From: Candidatus Woesearchaeota archaeon
GTDB lineage: Archaea > Nanobdellota > Nanobdellia > Woesearchaeales > UBA9642
Direction of reading: 5' to 3'
Length of the DNA: 64,000 nucleotides
Assembly (NCBI GenBank): GCA_026002815.1
Contig: BPGB01000008.1
Location: forward strand, 1 to 64,000
Of the stretch, positions 30,178-38,424 are shown piece by piece. The translations under genes and the position numbers were made by a program. Within the stretch, counting starts at the first letter, position 1. Every line of letters starts with the position of its first letter. The notes under the pieces were generated by a model. That model saw only the letters and a program-made list of their open reading frames with translations, ran no database searches and was not told where the DNA came from.

Positions 30178-30195
30178 GTATACAAAATAGTATAC
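30178..30195. promoter_or_regulatory. Paired GTATAC operator candidate for the RHH protein
   Basis: Two GTATAC hexamers, each a perfect palindrome, at 30178-30183 and 30190-30195, 12 bp apart centre to centre. That is about one helical turn, as is usual for cooperative RHH dimers. They lie directly upstream of the RHH start on the minus strand. Confidence 0.55.
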
Positions 30196-30350
30196 CTAAA
30201 TCATTTTTATTATATTTATGATATTTATGATTTAAAAACTTTACTATTTTTTATGATAAAAATAATAAAAATGATAAAAATGATAAATATCATAAAAAGC
30301 AAAGAGAAAAACACAAAAAACAATACAATAAAAAAATCAATAGATAAAAT

Positions 30351-30358
30351 ATATAAAC
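30351..30358 (+). promoter_or_regulatory. TATA box of pyruvate kinase gene
   Basis: ATATAAAC follows AAA-rich DNA about 28 bases before the ATG at 30381, the usual distance for a leaderless archaeal transcript. This spacing favours 30381 over the upstream ATG at 30366. Confidence 0.5.
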
Positions 30359-30380
30359 CAAAGATATGAATAAAAAAAAC

Positions 30381-31826
30381 ATGAATAAATACTTCAAAGA
30401 TAGAAAAACAAAAATAATTTGTACTATTGGCCCAAGCTCAGACAGAAAAAACATCATAAAAAAATTATATAAAAAAGGAATGAATATAGCAAGACTCAAT
30501 TTCTCACATGGAACACACGATTATCATAAGAAAATAATAGACACAATAAAAAACATTAACAAAGAAATAGACATACCAATAAGCATACTTTTAGATACAA
30601 AAGGCCCCGAATTAAGAGTGGGAAAATTCAAACAACCAGTTTTTTTAAAAGAAAAATCACAAGTTATACTAACAACAAAAGATTTAGAGTATTCAAATGA
30701 AAAAATAATATCTGTACTAGACAAAAACATGACTAAAAAGGTAAAAAAAGGATCAAAAATATACATTGCAGATGGTACAATAGAATTAAGAGTGGAAAAA
30801 GTTGAATACGAAAAAATATATTGTACAGTAATAATAGGAGGAGAAGTTAGTACAAAGAAGAATATTAACATCCCGGGAGCATACATAGATCTACCAGCCA
30901 TATCTAAAGAAGATAAGAAAGATATATTATTTGGAATAGAAAGTGGAATAGACTTCATAGCACAATCTTTTGTAAAAAAACCAGAAGACGTAAAATACTT
31001 GAGGGATTTTTTAAAAGAAAACAATGCAGAACATATACCAATAATAGCGAAGATAGAATCGTTACAAGCATTAAACAACATAGACGAGATTATAAAAATA
31101 TCGGACGGGATAATGATTGCCAGAGGAGATTTGGGGGTTCAAATACCTATAGAGAGTATCCCCTCAATACAAAAAAACATAATAAAAAAATGTAACATTG
31201 CAGGAAAGCCGGTAATAACAGCAACACAAATGCTTGAATCAATGACAAAAAATCCACGACCAACAAGAGCAGAAGCTACAGACGTAGCAAACGCAATACT
31301 AGACGGAACAGATGCAATTATGCTATCTGGAGAAACAGCCTCAGGAAAGTACCCTGTGAAAGCAGTAGAGATAATGGATAAAATAGCAAAAAAAACTGAA
31401 CAAACACTTAAATATACAAAAATAGCAACATGGGTAGAAGAAAGCGATAAAGAATACAAATTAACTATTACTGATTCTTTAAGTAAATCAGTATGCGAAA
31501 CTGCAAAAGATTTGGAAGCAACTGCAATAGTAACGTGCACATCTACCGGATACACTGCAAGACAAATATCAAGACATAGGCCTATAACACCGATAATCGC
31601 TGCAACCCCGAATGAGCATGAATTCAAAAAACTGACTTTAGTTTGGGGAGTAACTCCATTATTAATAGAACACCCGGAAGACACTGATGAATTGATAAAC
31701 ATAAGTCTTAAAAAAATAAAAGAAAAAGGTTATGTTAAAGAATTTGATTTAGTAGTATGGACAGCAGGAATACCGTTTAATATTGGCGGTAATATAAATA
31801 CTATGAAAGTAGAATTAATAAGATAG
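30381..31826 (+). CDS. pyk: Pyruvate kinase
   Basis: Glycolytic enzyme making pyruvate and ATP from phosphoenolpyruvate and ADP. Landmarks in order: TKIICTIGPSS, MNIARLNFSHGTHDYH with the substrate-binding arginine, LDTKGPELRVG, the B domain, PAISKEDKKDILFGIE, the metal-binding IIAKIES and MIARGDLGVQIP, and the signature ITATQMLESM with PTRAEATDVANAILDG. The C-terminal allosteric-type domain is complete, giving about 481 residues. I start at 30381 because the protein opens MNKYFKDRKTK there and a TATA box sits at leaderless spacing. It implies sugar catabolism with substrate-level ATP formation. It lies on the plus strand amid minus-strand surface genes. Confidence 0.96.
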   Translation: MNKYFKDRKTKIICTIGPSSDRKNIIKKLYKKGMNIARLNFSHGTHDYHKKIIDTIKNINKEIDIPISILLDTKGPELRVGKFKQPVFLKEKSQVILTTKDLEYSNEKIISVLDKNMTKKVKKGSKIYIADGTIELRVEKVEYEKIYCTVIIGGEVSTKKNINIPGAYIDLPAISKEDKKDILFGIESGIDFIAQSFVKKPEDVKYLRDFLKENNAEHIPIIAKIESLQALNNIDEIIKISDGIMIARGDLGVQIPIESIPSIQKNIIKKCNIAGKPVITATQMLESMTKNPRPTRAEATDVANAILDGTDAIMLSGETASGKYPVKAVEIMDKIAKKTEQTLKYTKIATWVEESDKEYKLTITDSLSKSVCETAKDLEATAIVTCTSTGYTARQISRHRPITPIIAATPNEHEFKKLTLVWGVTPLLIEHPEDTDELINISLKKIKEKGYVKEFDLVVWTAGIPFNIGGNINTMKVELIR

Positions 31827-31977
31827 TATATAATCAGTAAAGATATAATTATGATGTTTTTTATTTTCCAATATTAAGTACATTAATAATACCAGATTAA
31901 TAATAAAATACCAGATAATTATATAAAATACCAGATTATATTAATAATGCCATTACTAAAATACTCTTTCTATAAAT

Positions 31978-33792
31978 TTAAGCTCCATCTTTCTTTTCTT
32001 GTAATTTTTCTTTACTTGAATTTTCAGTATCTTGTTTTTTATCCGACTTATTTAATTCATCATATAATTTTTGCTTTTCATCATATTGATGATACAATTT
32101 TTCAAGTCTTTCGAATATTTCTTTCATCTCTGGATATGCAGAAATTCTCTTAATAAATTCCTCGTTAGACCTTAACTTACTTATTCTATCACAGAAATCT
32201 TTCTCCATATCAAATGGATTATTATTTTTTGAATATTCATCATACAACTCCATCAAAAGATTATATATCTTCTTTATATCAGGATACTTAAACATTATCT
32301 CTTTTGCCTCATCGTTTTTACTTAATTCATACAATTTGTTTGCAATAATATTTTCTTCCTCAGACAAAATCCTATTTTCCATTTCTATGAGTTTCATCAA
32401 ATTCTGATAGTGCATATCATCCAAATGTTTCTGTTTTTCTAGATGTATTTTCTCATTATATGCAAGGCTCTTAGATAGTGCATAAATTGCTAATGGTGCT
32501 ATTATTATAAAAAGCAACAATAACCAACTATATTTAAAAAATATGTTTGGACATAATAAAAAGAAGTAACTATAAAACAAAAATCCTATAGAAAGAAAGA
32601 CTATGCTAATAATGAACATTTTGGTCTTTCTATACTCCCCTATTATTCTTCTTGATCTGCTGAGCGCATTAATATCTTCATTTTTTCTTAACTTTTCAAC
32701 AATTACTTTTTGAATAAAAAACCTTATAAGTATAGATAGCAATAATATTAATATAAATATCAAGAAACCAATATTTTTAAAATCAAACTTCCGTTCACAA
32801 GTTTCTTTAGGCATCTCTAATTTAGGGATCTTAATAGTTATATTCTGAATTGGTTGCTCTAATAAAGAACATTTCTTTTCACACGGACCACCACAATCAA
32901 CGCCTTCCTCACACAAACCATCATGACAATTTATTAAACCATCAAAACAATTACCCTCATAAGAACATTCCTGAACCTCTGCTGGTTTATTTTTATAAGT
33001 TCCACAATTATTCTTGTCATTACATGTCCTATTTTGTAGTCCAATAACACTGCATTCGCTCCAATCAGTACAATTCCAGTCTTCGTTGCATGATTCAAAA
33101 TACCCTTCTGGTGATTGAATATAATCATTAAAGTATTCTCCTCCACCTATGACGGCACCACCTGTTCCGCCACCTCCAGCACCTCCCGCACCACCACTTC
33201 CAGAACCGCTACCAGAAGGCGTCCCTCCGCCTGTTGCATTATTAGTCACATTACCTGTGGCATTTCCCGTTTGATTAGATGTCGCATTACAGGTAAAACA
33301 ATCAGCTTCGCAAGTGTAGCAATTTTCAAGTCTATCACAAAAACCATCTCCACATATTAGTTCTGGAAAAGTAATATTTACAAAATTATAGTTTCCTGAT
33401 GAAAAATATATATCACCGAAAGCAGACGCAGGATTAGAATCTAGTCTAAAACTTATAACCTGCCCATCTATACCTCCTTCTATTTCGGAAGTTGAAGGAT
33501 CATCAGCTAGGCAGGAAAGAACTCCATAATATCCAGAATTAACTATACTAAATTGGCCACAACTTATATTACCAACATATGCTTTAACAACTCCTGAAAC
33601 TGCAGGTTGATTATAACTGTATATTGTACCATAAAACTCTGTTGGTAAGGGCGGTTCAGCAGAGACAAAATCAATTATTATTAACGCATTTATTAAAATT
33701 AAAAATAAGATAAATAAACAGTATATAATGCGATTATAAAATAAAATAAACCTTCCCTTCAAAATCCGTTTAATACTTATCAACAAATTCAT
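31978..33792 (-). CDS. Surface protein with Cys-rich domains, Gly-rich linker, membrane helices and cytosolic coiled coil
   Basis: A 604-residue protein. After a signal (ending VSA), a carboxypeptidase-regulatory-like beta domain (GTIYSYNQPAVSGVVKAYVG) is followed by a Cys-rich segment CGDGFCDRLENCYTCEADC, an Asn/Thr linker and a Gly/Ser-rich linker (33150-33240). A second Cys-rich part has CNEDWNCTDWSECSVIGLQN, then RTC and DCGGPCEKKC, recalling thrombospondin-like motifs seen in archaeal surface proteins. A membrane helix near residues 345-368, two more near 390-440 and a charged helical cytosolic tail complete it. The many disulfides suggest a stable extracellular stalk. Function unknown. 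Confidence 0.72.
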   Translation of the reverse strand: MNLLISIKRILKGRFILFYNRIIYCLFILFLILINALIIIDFVSAEPPLPTEFYGTIYSYNQPAVSGVVKAYVGNISCGQFSIVNSGYYGVLSCLADDPSTSEIEGGIDGQVISFRLDSNPASAFGDIYFSSGNYNFVNITFPELICGDGFCDRLENCYTCEADCFTCNATSNQTGNATGNVTNNATGGGTPSGSGSGSGGAGGAGGGGTGGAVIGGGEYFNDYIQSPEGYFESCNEDWNCTDWSECSVIGLQNRTCNDKNNCGTYKNKPAEVQECSYEGNCFDGLINCHDGLCEEGVDCGGPCEKKCSLLEQPIQNITIKIPKLEMPKETCERKFDFKNIGFLIFILILLLSILIRFFIQKVIVEKLRKNEDINALSRSRRIIGEYRKTKMFIISIVFLSIGFLFYSYFFLLCPNIFFKYSWLLLLFIIIAPLAIYALSKSLAYNEKIHLEKQKHLDDMHYQNLMKLIEMENRILSEEENIIANKLYELSKNDEAKEIMFKYPDIKKIYNLLMELYDEYSKNNNPFDMEKDFCDRISKLRSNEEFIKRISAYPEMKEIFERLEKLYHQYDEKQKLYDELNKSDKKQDTENSSKEKLQEKKDGA

Positions 33793-33808
33793 GCTTATAA
33801 CCCTTATT

Positions 33809-34456
33809 CTAATTAATTAACCAGTTTTGTAATGCTGAACTATTAATCCAATATGCTTTGTTCGGCGTAAAATTCAATAAAGTATTATTAGACCAACCAG
33901 GTACATAATATAGCATAATATTATTCTCATATGTTAAAACCATATTATATGACAACCCACTAAGACTATCGTTTATACTTCGAGAGATATTTGATGGATA
34001 ACCTACTAAATTCCAACCTGGCTTTAATTGTACAACAGAAGATCTTTTATGACCCTCAAAAATATATTCCTTATCGTTATTCATTAATATAATATAACCA
34101 GAAGTTCTACCCATATAATTTAACTGCTGAACCGTCCAGTTAGGTAGGTCCGGATTATAACTTTTCCAAGGATCTGCTGTGTCAAAAGCAGTGTATGTAA
34201 ATATCTTAGAATAATTCCCGCTTATATTCATAAGGACTTGTTCTCTTGGGACGCTTGAAGCAATGCAATGAAAAGAAACATAATTCCATCCTTGAGTCAA
34301 ATTAAAATTACATTCCGAAGGCAGTATTCCAATTATTTCTACCCTGGTATATACGTCCTTTCCAGTTATTGAATTATTATACTTTGGACTATAAAATATT
34401 ACTGAAAATATCCATAGTACAAGCACAGCAGTGATTATTATTATTTTTTTTCTCAT
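33809..34456 (-). CDS. Secreted or membrane-tethered protein with two GWN repeats
   Basis: A 215-residue protein with a signal-anchor (about residues 5-22) and two copies of a short beta domain common in archaeal surface proteins. Copy one has LTQGWNYVSFHCIASSV (about residues 54-70) and copy two has LKPGWNLVGYPSNISRSIND (about 147-166). Each is followed by an aromatic-rich stretch with Tyr and a closing ...GY/AYWI segment. NxS/T sites are frequent. It sits between a large surface gene and an AbrB-like gene on the same strand with short gaps. Partner and role are unknown. Confidence 0.7.
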   Translation of the reverse strand: MRKKIIIITAVLVLWIFSVIFYSPKYNNSITGKDVYTRVEIIGILPSECNFNLTQGWNYVSFHCIASSVPREQVLMNISGNYSKIFTYTAFDTADPWKSYNPDLPNWTVQQLNYMGRTSGYIILMNNDKEYIFEGHKRSSVVQLKPGWNLVGYPSNISRSINDSLSGLSYNMVLTYENNIMLYYVPGWSNNTLLNFTPNKAYWINSSALQNWLIN

Positions 34457-34485
34457 TTTAATGCTAATGAAATTTTAATTCTTTC

Positions 34486-34686
34486 TTAACTTTTAGCCTT
34501 TTTATGTTTTCCAGACTTTTTCTCTAATTTTTCGAATCTAATATACCATTTTTTAGAGTTTTTATCATATTCAAAGACTACTTCATTTGGGGAGTTCAAA
34601 TCTACATCAAAAAGAAGCTGCATAGGAATTGTTGTTTCGTAACTTCCTCCTCTAGGATATAATTTTCTCCTTAAACTTATGGACAT
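34486..34686 (-). CDS. SpoVT/AbrB-like small DNA-binding protein
   Basis: A 66-residue protein with the swapped-hairpin AbrB pattern: RKLYPRGGSYETTIPMQLLF (about residues 6-25), then NEVVFEYDKNSKKWYIRFEK, and a basic tail KKSGKHKKAKS. Archaeal relatives have the same PRGxSYxTTIP core. AbrB-type proteins bind DNA as dimers and usually act as regulators or antitoxins; no toxin gene is next to it. I start at MSISLRRKLY (34686) rather than 34701, because the domain begins there. It follows the GWN-repeat gene's promoter region and may control nearby surface genes; this is inference. Confidence 0.75.
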   Translation of the reverse strand: MSISLRRKLYPRGGSYETTIPMQLLFDVDLNSPNEVVFEYDKNSKKWYIRFEKLEKKSGKHKKAKS

Positions 34687-34926
34687 AAAATAATTAAACA
34701 AATTTTAATATATAAATTTAACTATTTACTTACTTTTTTACTTATTTTTTTACTTACTTTCTATTATATTTTAATTACTATTTAATTATGTTCTAATATA
34801 GAAAAATGAAAAAAATTGAAGGAATAAAAAAATCAAAAGAACTAAAAAAAATAACAAACTAAAAATAAAAACTAAAAATAATAAATAAAAATAATAAAAA
34901 AATCTGAAGAATATTAAAACAAGTAA

Positions 34927-35853
34927 TCACGAAGCTTCAGCCTGAAATATTATATATCCTGTACAATTACCGGCCGGATTATTAGAGACATTTACATATA
35001 ACTGCCAATAAGTTGTATTTACCATAGGAGTTGAAGGTAAAGTTTGCTTAGGTATAGTTAAACCCGGTATTAACTGAGGAGAGCTGCTTAGAGGATTCAT
35101 TAATGACCAATCAACATCTGAAGTACTAAATCTCTCCATAGACACAGTAATATTTCCAAAAAGACTACAATTCATTGCTAAGCCATCTCCTCTTACAGCA
35201 CCATATCCTTCAACACTAATATTTATTGGCATGTTACCAAAATTAGTTATGTTGGCCGTTCTATTGGCAGAATATTCCTCAACTGCAACACTGCCATAAT
35301 CTATGCCGTCAGTAACATTAAGAGCATAAAGAGGATATACATAAGTAGTGTTTGAATTATTTCCTGTTTTTCCTCCTTGATCTTCAACATTAACAAAACA
35401 AGTCCAAGTTCCGTTATTAGCATAATAATAAACGTCAAAACCACATATATAATTAACAGTATAATTAACACCATTACCGCTATTAGTACAAGAAGAATTT
35501 GTATAATGTGAATTATTATCATCTGGGGAGTTAAGTGTCGAGGAAGAATGCCAAAGAGTAGCATTAACAATAACAATATCATTATACCCATTCCAATCTC
35601 TTAAAGAAGCATTACAAGTAACCCTTCTTTGACCTCCACCACTTAAAGTTATATTCAACAAAGAAGTGTTTGATTCTTGATAAACATTCACAGATAACAC
35701 CTCCGGTCTTGCATTAGTAATATTAACAAAAGTGCGAACAGTGACATTTCTATAATTATTACCTACAATATTTTCTGCGTTAGAAAAACTCAATATTATT
35801 ATGCTAACTAAAAAAAACAATCCTATTATCCAAAACATCAATCTCGAATTCAT
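34927..35853 (-). CDS. Secreted stand-alone module A surface protein, paralogue
   Basis: A 308-residue paralogue of the 23106 protein, matching it from the mature N terminus (ENIVGNNYRNVTVRTFVNIT) to the closing NNPAGNCTGYIIFQAEAS. The Sec signal is MFWIIGLFFLVSIIILSFSN. Conserved parts include WNGYNDIV, YYYANNGTWTC, YPLYALNVTDGIDYG and GNMPINISVEGYGAVRGDG. Three DNA stretches are almost base-identical with the paralogue (about 35000-35065, 35169-35252 and 35290-35372), while the regions between are diverged, suggesting repeated gene conversion. Cysteine positions are kept. It has no anchor, so it is probably an assembled surface component. Confidence 0.8.
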   Translation of the reverse strand: MNSRLMFWIIGLFFLVSIIILSFSNAENIVGNNYRNVTVRTFVNITNARPEVLSVNVYQESNTSLLNITLSGGGQRRVTCNASLRDWNGYNDIVIVNATLWHSSSTLNSPDDNNSHYTNSSCTNSGNGVNYTVNYICGFDVYYYANNGTWTCFVNVEDQGGKTGNNSNTTYVYPLYALNVTDGIDYGSVAVEEYSANRTANITNFGNMPINISVEGYGAVRGDGLAMNCSLFGNITVSMERFSTSDVDWSLMNPLSSSPQLIPGLTIPKQTLPSTPMVNTTYWQLYVNVSNNPAGNCTGYIIFQAEAS

Positions 35854-36014
35854 GTTAAAACAATTTTAACAATTATCTATTATTTCTTTAGTAATACATC
35901 ATGATTTTAATAACAAAAAATAATTACATAAAATAATTGTAATAAGCATAAACTAACTTCTTTTAATAATATAAAATAATTTTAGTATTCTAACTTTAAC
36001 ATTCTAACCTAATT

Positions 36015-36791
36015 CTAACCTAATTCTACGTAAAAATAATAATTAGTAGGAGTGCTCGATGATTCATTTTCAGCAACAATAATCTGAAAATCATACGTGT
36101 TTGAACCATCATAAGACAATTGATCCTGCTCTAATAAAGTAGTATATATTAAACTTCCAGATATATCGTCTTTTAATAGTATTTCTTGGAATCTGGCCGA
36201 CTCACTAACAGTTTGAGGAGCATCATTAACATAAGTAAAAGTACTTCTACAAGAACTATTAGTAATATTCTTAGTACCAACAAGAAAACTCCTATGAACA
36301 GTATAATTAAAAGTCCTATTAATATTATCACTATCAGAAACACCCATACCTAAAGCAGACTGCTCATTAATAATAACACTATTATTAACACAAGAAACAT
36401 TACTCCAAGAAACACTAGAAGCCCTAGTAACATAAACCTCACCAGAAATAACAGCCAAAGACCAATCATAAATAGTATTAGCATTAGCATCATCCAAAAC
36501 TAAATTACCAGTAACATTTCCAACATAAGCCTTCCACCTATAATCCTGCTGATTTAATGCCATAGATAGTATTGTTATGGTGCCTTTTTGATCAGTACTT
36601 CTATTGGTTAAAGTAGAAACAAATGTACTATTGCTTATATATGTTATTTGAGGTGAAGAGGGAATAGCATAAACGCTGGTTAATACTAACAGTAGAAAAA
36701 CACTAACACAAGATATCATTACAACATATCTTATAGCTTTTAATCTTGACAAAATTCTTATGCTGTATCCCAGTAATATGTTTTTTTTCAT
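36015..36791 (-). CDS. Secreted stand-alone module B surface protein
   Basis: A 258-residue secreted protein of module B. The signal ends VYA and the mature chain opens IPSSPQITYISNST. The module core is RWKAYVGNVTGNLVLDDANA, then NTIYDWSLAVISGEVYVTRA, CVNNSVIINEQ, DNINRTFNYTVHRSFLVG, SCRSTFTYVND, FQEILLKDD and the closing YDFQIIVAENE and YYFYVELG at the very end. A GGAG site precedes the ATG. Positions 36163-36552 are almost identical to 40937-41326 of another module-B gene. There is no anchor, several sequons and two conserved cysteines. The end at a beta strand suggests strand exchange in an assembly; this is inference. Confidence 0.8.
   Translation of the reverse strand: MKKNILLGYSIRILSRLKAIRYVVMISCVSVFLLLVLTSVYAIPSSPQITYISNSTFVSTLTNRSTDQKGTITILSMALNQQDYRWKAYVGNVTGNLVLDDANANTIYDWSLAVISGEVYVTRASSVSWSNVSCVNNSVIINEQSALGMGVSDSDNINRTFNYTVHRSFLVGTKNITNSSCRSTFTYVNDAPQTVSESARFQEILLKDDISGSLIYTTLLEQDQLSYDGSNTYDFQIIVAENESSSTPTNYYFYVELG
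36163..36552 (-). repeat. 390-bp conversion block, copy 1
   Basis: Matches 40937-41326 with the same length and about six base differences that I can count. Outside the block the two genes are clearly diverged. Most of it is written in T- or G-ending codons. Confidence 0.9.
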
Positions 36792-36938
36792 AATACTCCT
36801 CTTACAGTTTTTTTAATAATTATTTCATGCATCATTAATTATCCCATCCATCATAACATATCTAAATTATTATAGCATATCTAAAAATTTGAAAAATAAA
36901 AAATAAAATAATTAACAAAATTTCTTAAATCAGAGTCT

Positions 36939-37673
36939 TTATTCTAACTCCAGATAAAAATAATATACTGAAGGAGTTGTGTCTCCATTATGACCATTCT
37001 CTCCCACTATTATCTGGAAGTCATGTGTTCTTCCATCAAATCCAAGCACATCATCCTCTATTAAACCAGTATATATTATTTCACCAGAACCGTCTCTCAA
37101 AAGTATTTCTGGAAAATAAACGTTTTGTTGACCTGTACTGTTATATAGATGTGTTGCGTAACAATCCTGCGAACTTTGATTAATCATAACACTTCCTACA
37201 TAAAAAGTAGTAAAGTTAGTTGTGTTAGAGAAAGTATTTTGTATTGAATCTCTGTGAATTGACGCATTCACTCCAAGAGCTGTTTCTTCAGCAATTATAT
37301 CTGATAATCCTGCACATGATATACTCGACCAAGTTGGTACAGTGGATAATCTAGTCGCATAAATCTCTCCTTGTGGATTTGTTAGTGTCCAATCGTAAAG
37401 TGTATTGTTGTTTGAATTTCCTAATACAATCTTACCTGTTATGTTACCAAAGTAACCCTGCCATGTTTGTGTAATAGTGTTTGCATTTAGATTAAACTCT
37501 GTTACATTTCCAGCATATGCATTTGCTGTTTGAGCGGAACTTAAACCAAACCTGCTGCTGCTCAATGGCGTTATTGGATTTGTTGGTCCTGTTGGTTCCG
37601 CAACAACTAATTCTATTGCACCAAAAGCCAGTGCAATAATTAAAAGTATTCCCGCAATCCTTAACCCGTTCAT
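36939..37673 (-). CDS. Secreted module B surface protein coupled to an HTH regulator
   Basis: A 244-residue module-B protein. The signal is MNGLRIAGILLIIALAFGAI onward, and the mature chain opens EPTGPTNPITPLSSSRFG. The core has WQGYFGNITGKIVLGNSNNN, LYDWTLTNPQGEIYATRLS, FYVGSVMINQSSQDC, YFPEILLRDGSGEIIYTGLI and the closing YYFYLELE. It is closest to the 41788 protein. I start at the ATG at 37673 because GGAGGT lies just upstream, inside the end of the HTH gene whose TAA stop ends one base before this ATG (TAAAATG). That spacing implies translational coupling with the regulator. There is no anchor. Confidence 0.82.
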   Translation of the reverse strand: MNGLRIAGILLIIALAFGAIELVVAEPTGPTNPITPLSSSRFGLSSAQTANAYAGNVTEFNLNANTITQTWQGYFGNITGKIVLGNSNNNTLYDWTLTNPQGEIYATRLSTVPTWSSISCAGLSDIIAEETALGVNASIHRDSIQNTFSNTTNFTTFYVGSVMINQSSQDCYATHLYNSTGQQNVYFPEILLRDGSGEIIYTGLIEDDVLGFDGRTHDFQIIVGENGHNGDTTPSVYYFYLELE

Positions 37674-37674
37674 T

Positions 37675-38268
37675 TTATACCTCCTCATTCCTTAATTTTA
37701 ACAATTTTTTATTTTCATTTGAGAGACTCTTCACAATTGTGATAATGAATCTCTTTTCTCCTTGAGGACCTGATACTTTGTATTCTTTCTTGGACTTCTT
37801 ATCTGATAAAGTATCTTCTAGATCCTCATTGACCAGTACTTTAATGTTCTGTGAATCTGTATAATCAAACGCTAAAATCTTTAATTTAGAAAACTTCTCT
37901 TCGTTTTCCCAATAGAATTTCTCAAAATAATATTGTAAAGAAACATCATCACAGAACCATATTTTCATTATTTCCATCTGATATGTCTGGAGAATTAGGT
38001 TCTTCTTTTCTACGAATTCAGGAGCAGTTACTAGGATATAAGAATTATTTCCTGCTAAACTATAAACTATCCTAGGTTGCCCTTTATCCCTATTAGGTAT
38101 TCTTTCACTTTTTACTATTCCTGCTAATTCTAATAATCTTAATTGCTGAGAAACATTCGCAAGACTTGTATTTGCCTCTCTTGCTAAATCTAACGGGCTT
38201 TTACTTCCTAACTCTAATGCTTTAAGAATACTCCATTTTGAACTTGTGTATAAAGTTTCTTGCTCCAT
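37675..38268 (-). CDS. ArsR-like winged-helix transcription regulator
   Basis: A 197-residue regulator. The winged-helix domain covers about residues 8-75: SSKWSILKALELGSKSPLDL, AREANTSLANVSQQLRLLEL and AGIVKSERI with a basic wing. The C-terminal half (ILQTYQMEIMKIWF onward) is a mixed alpha/beta domain, perhaps for dimerisation or ligand sensing, with no metal-binding cysteines. I start at ATG 38268; a GTG at 38274 is possible. A TATA box (TTAAATATA, 38295-38303) lies at leaderless distance, flanked by inverted repeats that could be its own operator. The module-B gene starts one base after its stop, so it probably controls that gene and itself. Confidence 0.82.
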   Translation of the reverse strand: MEQETLYTSSKWSILKALELGSKSPLDLAREANTSLANVSQQLRLLELAGIVKSERIPNRDKGQPRIVYSLAGNNSYILVTAPEFVEKKNLILQTYQMEIMKIWFCDDVSLQYYFEKFYWENEEKFSKLKILAFDYTDSQNIKVLVNEDLEDTLSDKKSKKEYKVSGPQGEKRFIITIVKSLSNENKKLLKLRNEEV

Positions 38269-38282
38269 ATCCACGCAGAGTC

Positions 38283-38312
38283 CTAACTATAACTATATTT
38301 AATTCTAGTTAG
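38283..38312. promoter_or_regulatory. Inverted repeat flanking the TATA box of the HTH gene
   Basis: CTAACTA (38283-38289) and TAGTTAG (38306-38312) enclose the TATA box. An outer AGAGT/ACTCT pair (38277-38281, 38315-38319) extends the symmetry. Binding here would block TBP, which fits autorepression. Confidence 0.5.
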
Positions 38313-38337
38313 AAACTCTTCCTCAATCCAGACAGTT

Positions 38338-38424
38338 TTACTGTCTCTTGCAATCCTTGAAAACAATGAGCATGAATAATAAAAAAAATAAAAAAAAGTT
38401 GAAAAACTTAAAGTTTTTCAACAT
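38338..38424 (-). CDS. Possible 28-residue hydrophobic peptide (doubtful)
   Basis: Frame MLKNFKFFNFFLFFLLFMLI plus VFKDCKRQ, preceded by CAGGAG 11 bases before the ATG. It is strongly hydrophobic with basic ends, as for a small membrane peptide. However, its first half is the hairpin and T-tract listed as a terminator, which would by itself encode Phe and Leu. I regard it as less likely than the terminator reading. Confidence 0.2.
   Translation of the reverse strand: MLKNFKFFNFFLFFLLFMLIVFKDCKRQ
38381..38422 (-). terminator. Hairpin plus T-tract terminator
   Basis: On the minus strand, a perfect 12-bp stem with a one-base loop (38422-38398) is followed at once by eight T, A, eight T (38397-38381). 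It lies upstream of the HTH gene, so it would end a separate short transcript. T-tracts terminate archaeal RNA polymerase; the hairpin is a bonus. Confidence 0.65.

Noticed and set aside
33115-33360. Plus-strand Ser/Thr/Arg-rich frame
   Set aside because: Antisense shadow of the Gly/Ser and Asn/Thr linkers of the 31978 gene.
29993-34686. Toxin-antitoxin systems based on the RHH and AbrB-like proteins
   Set aside because: Neither gene has an adjacent small toxin-like frame; both look like solitary regulators.
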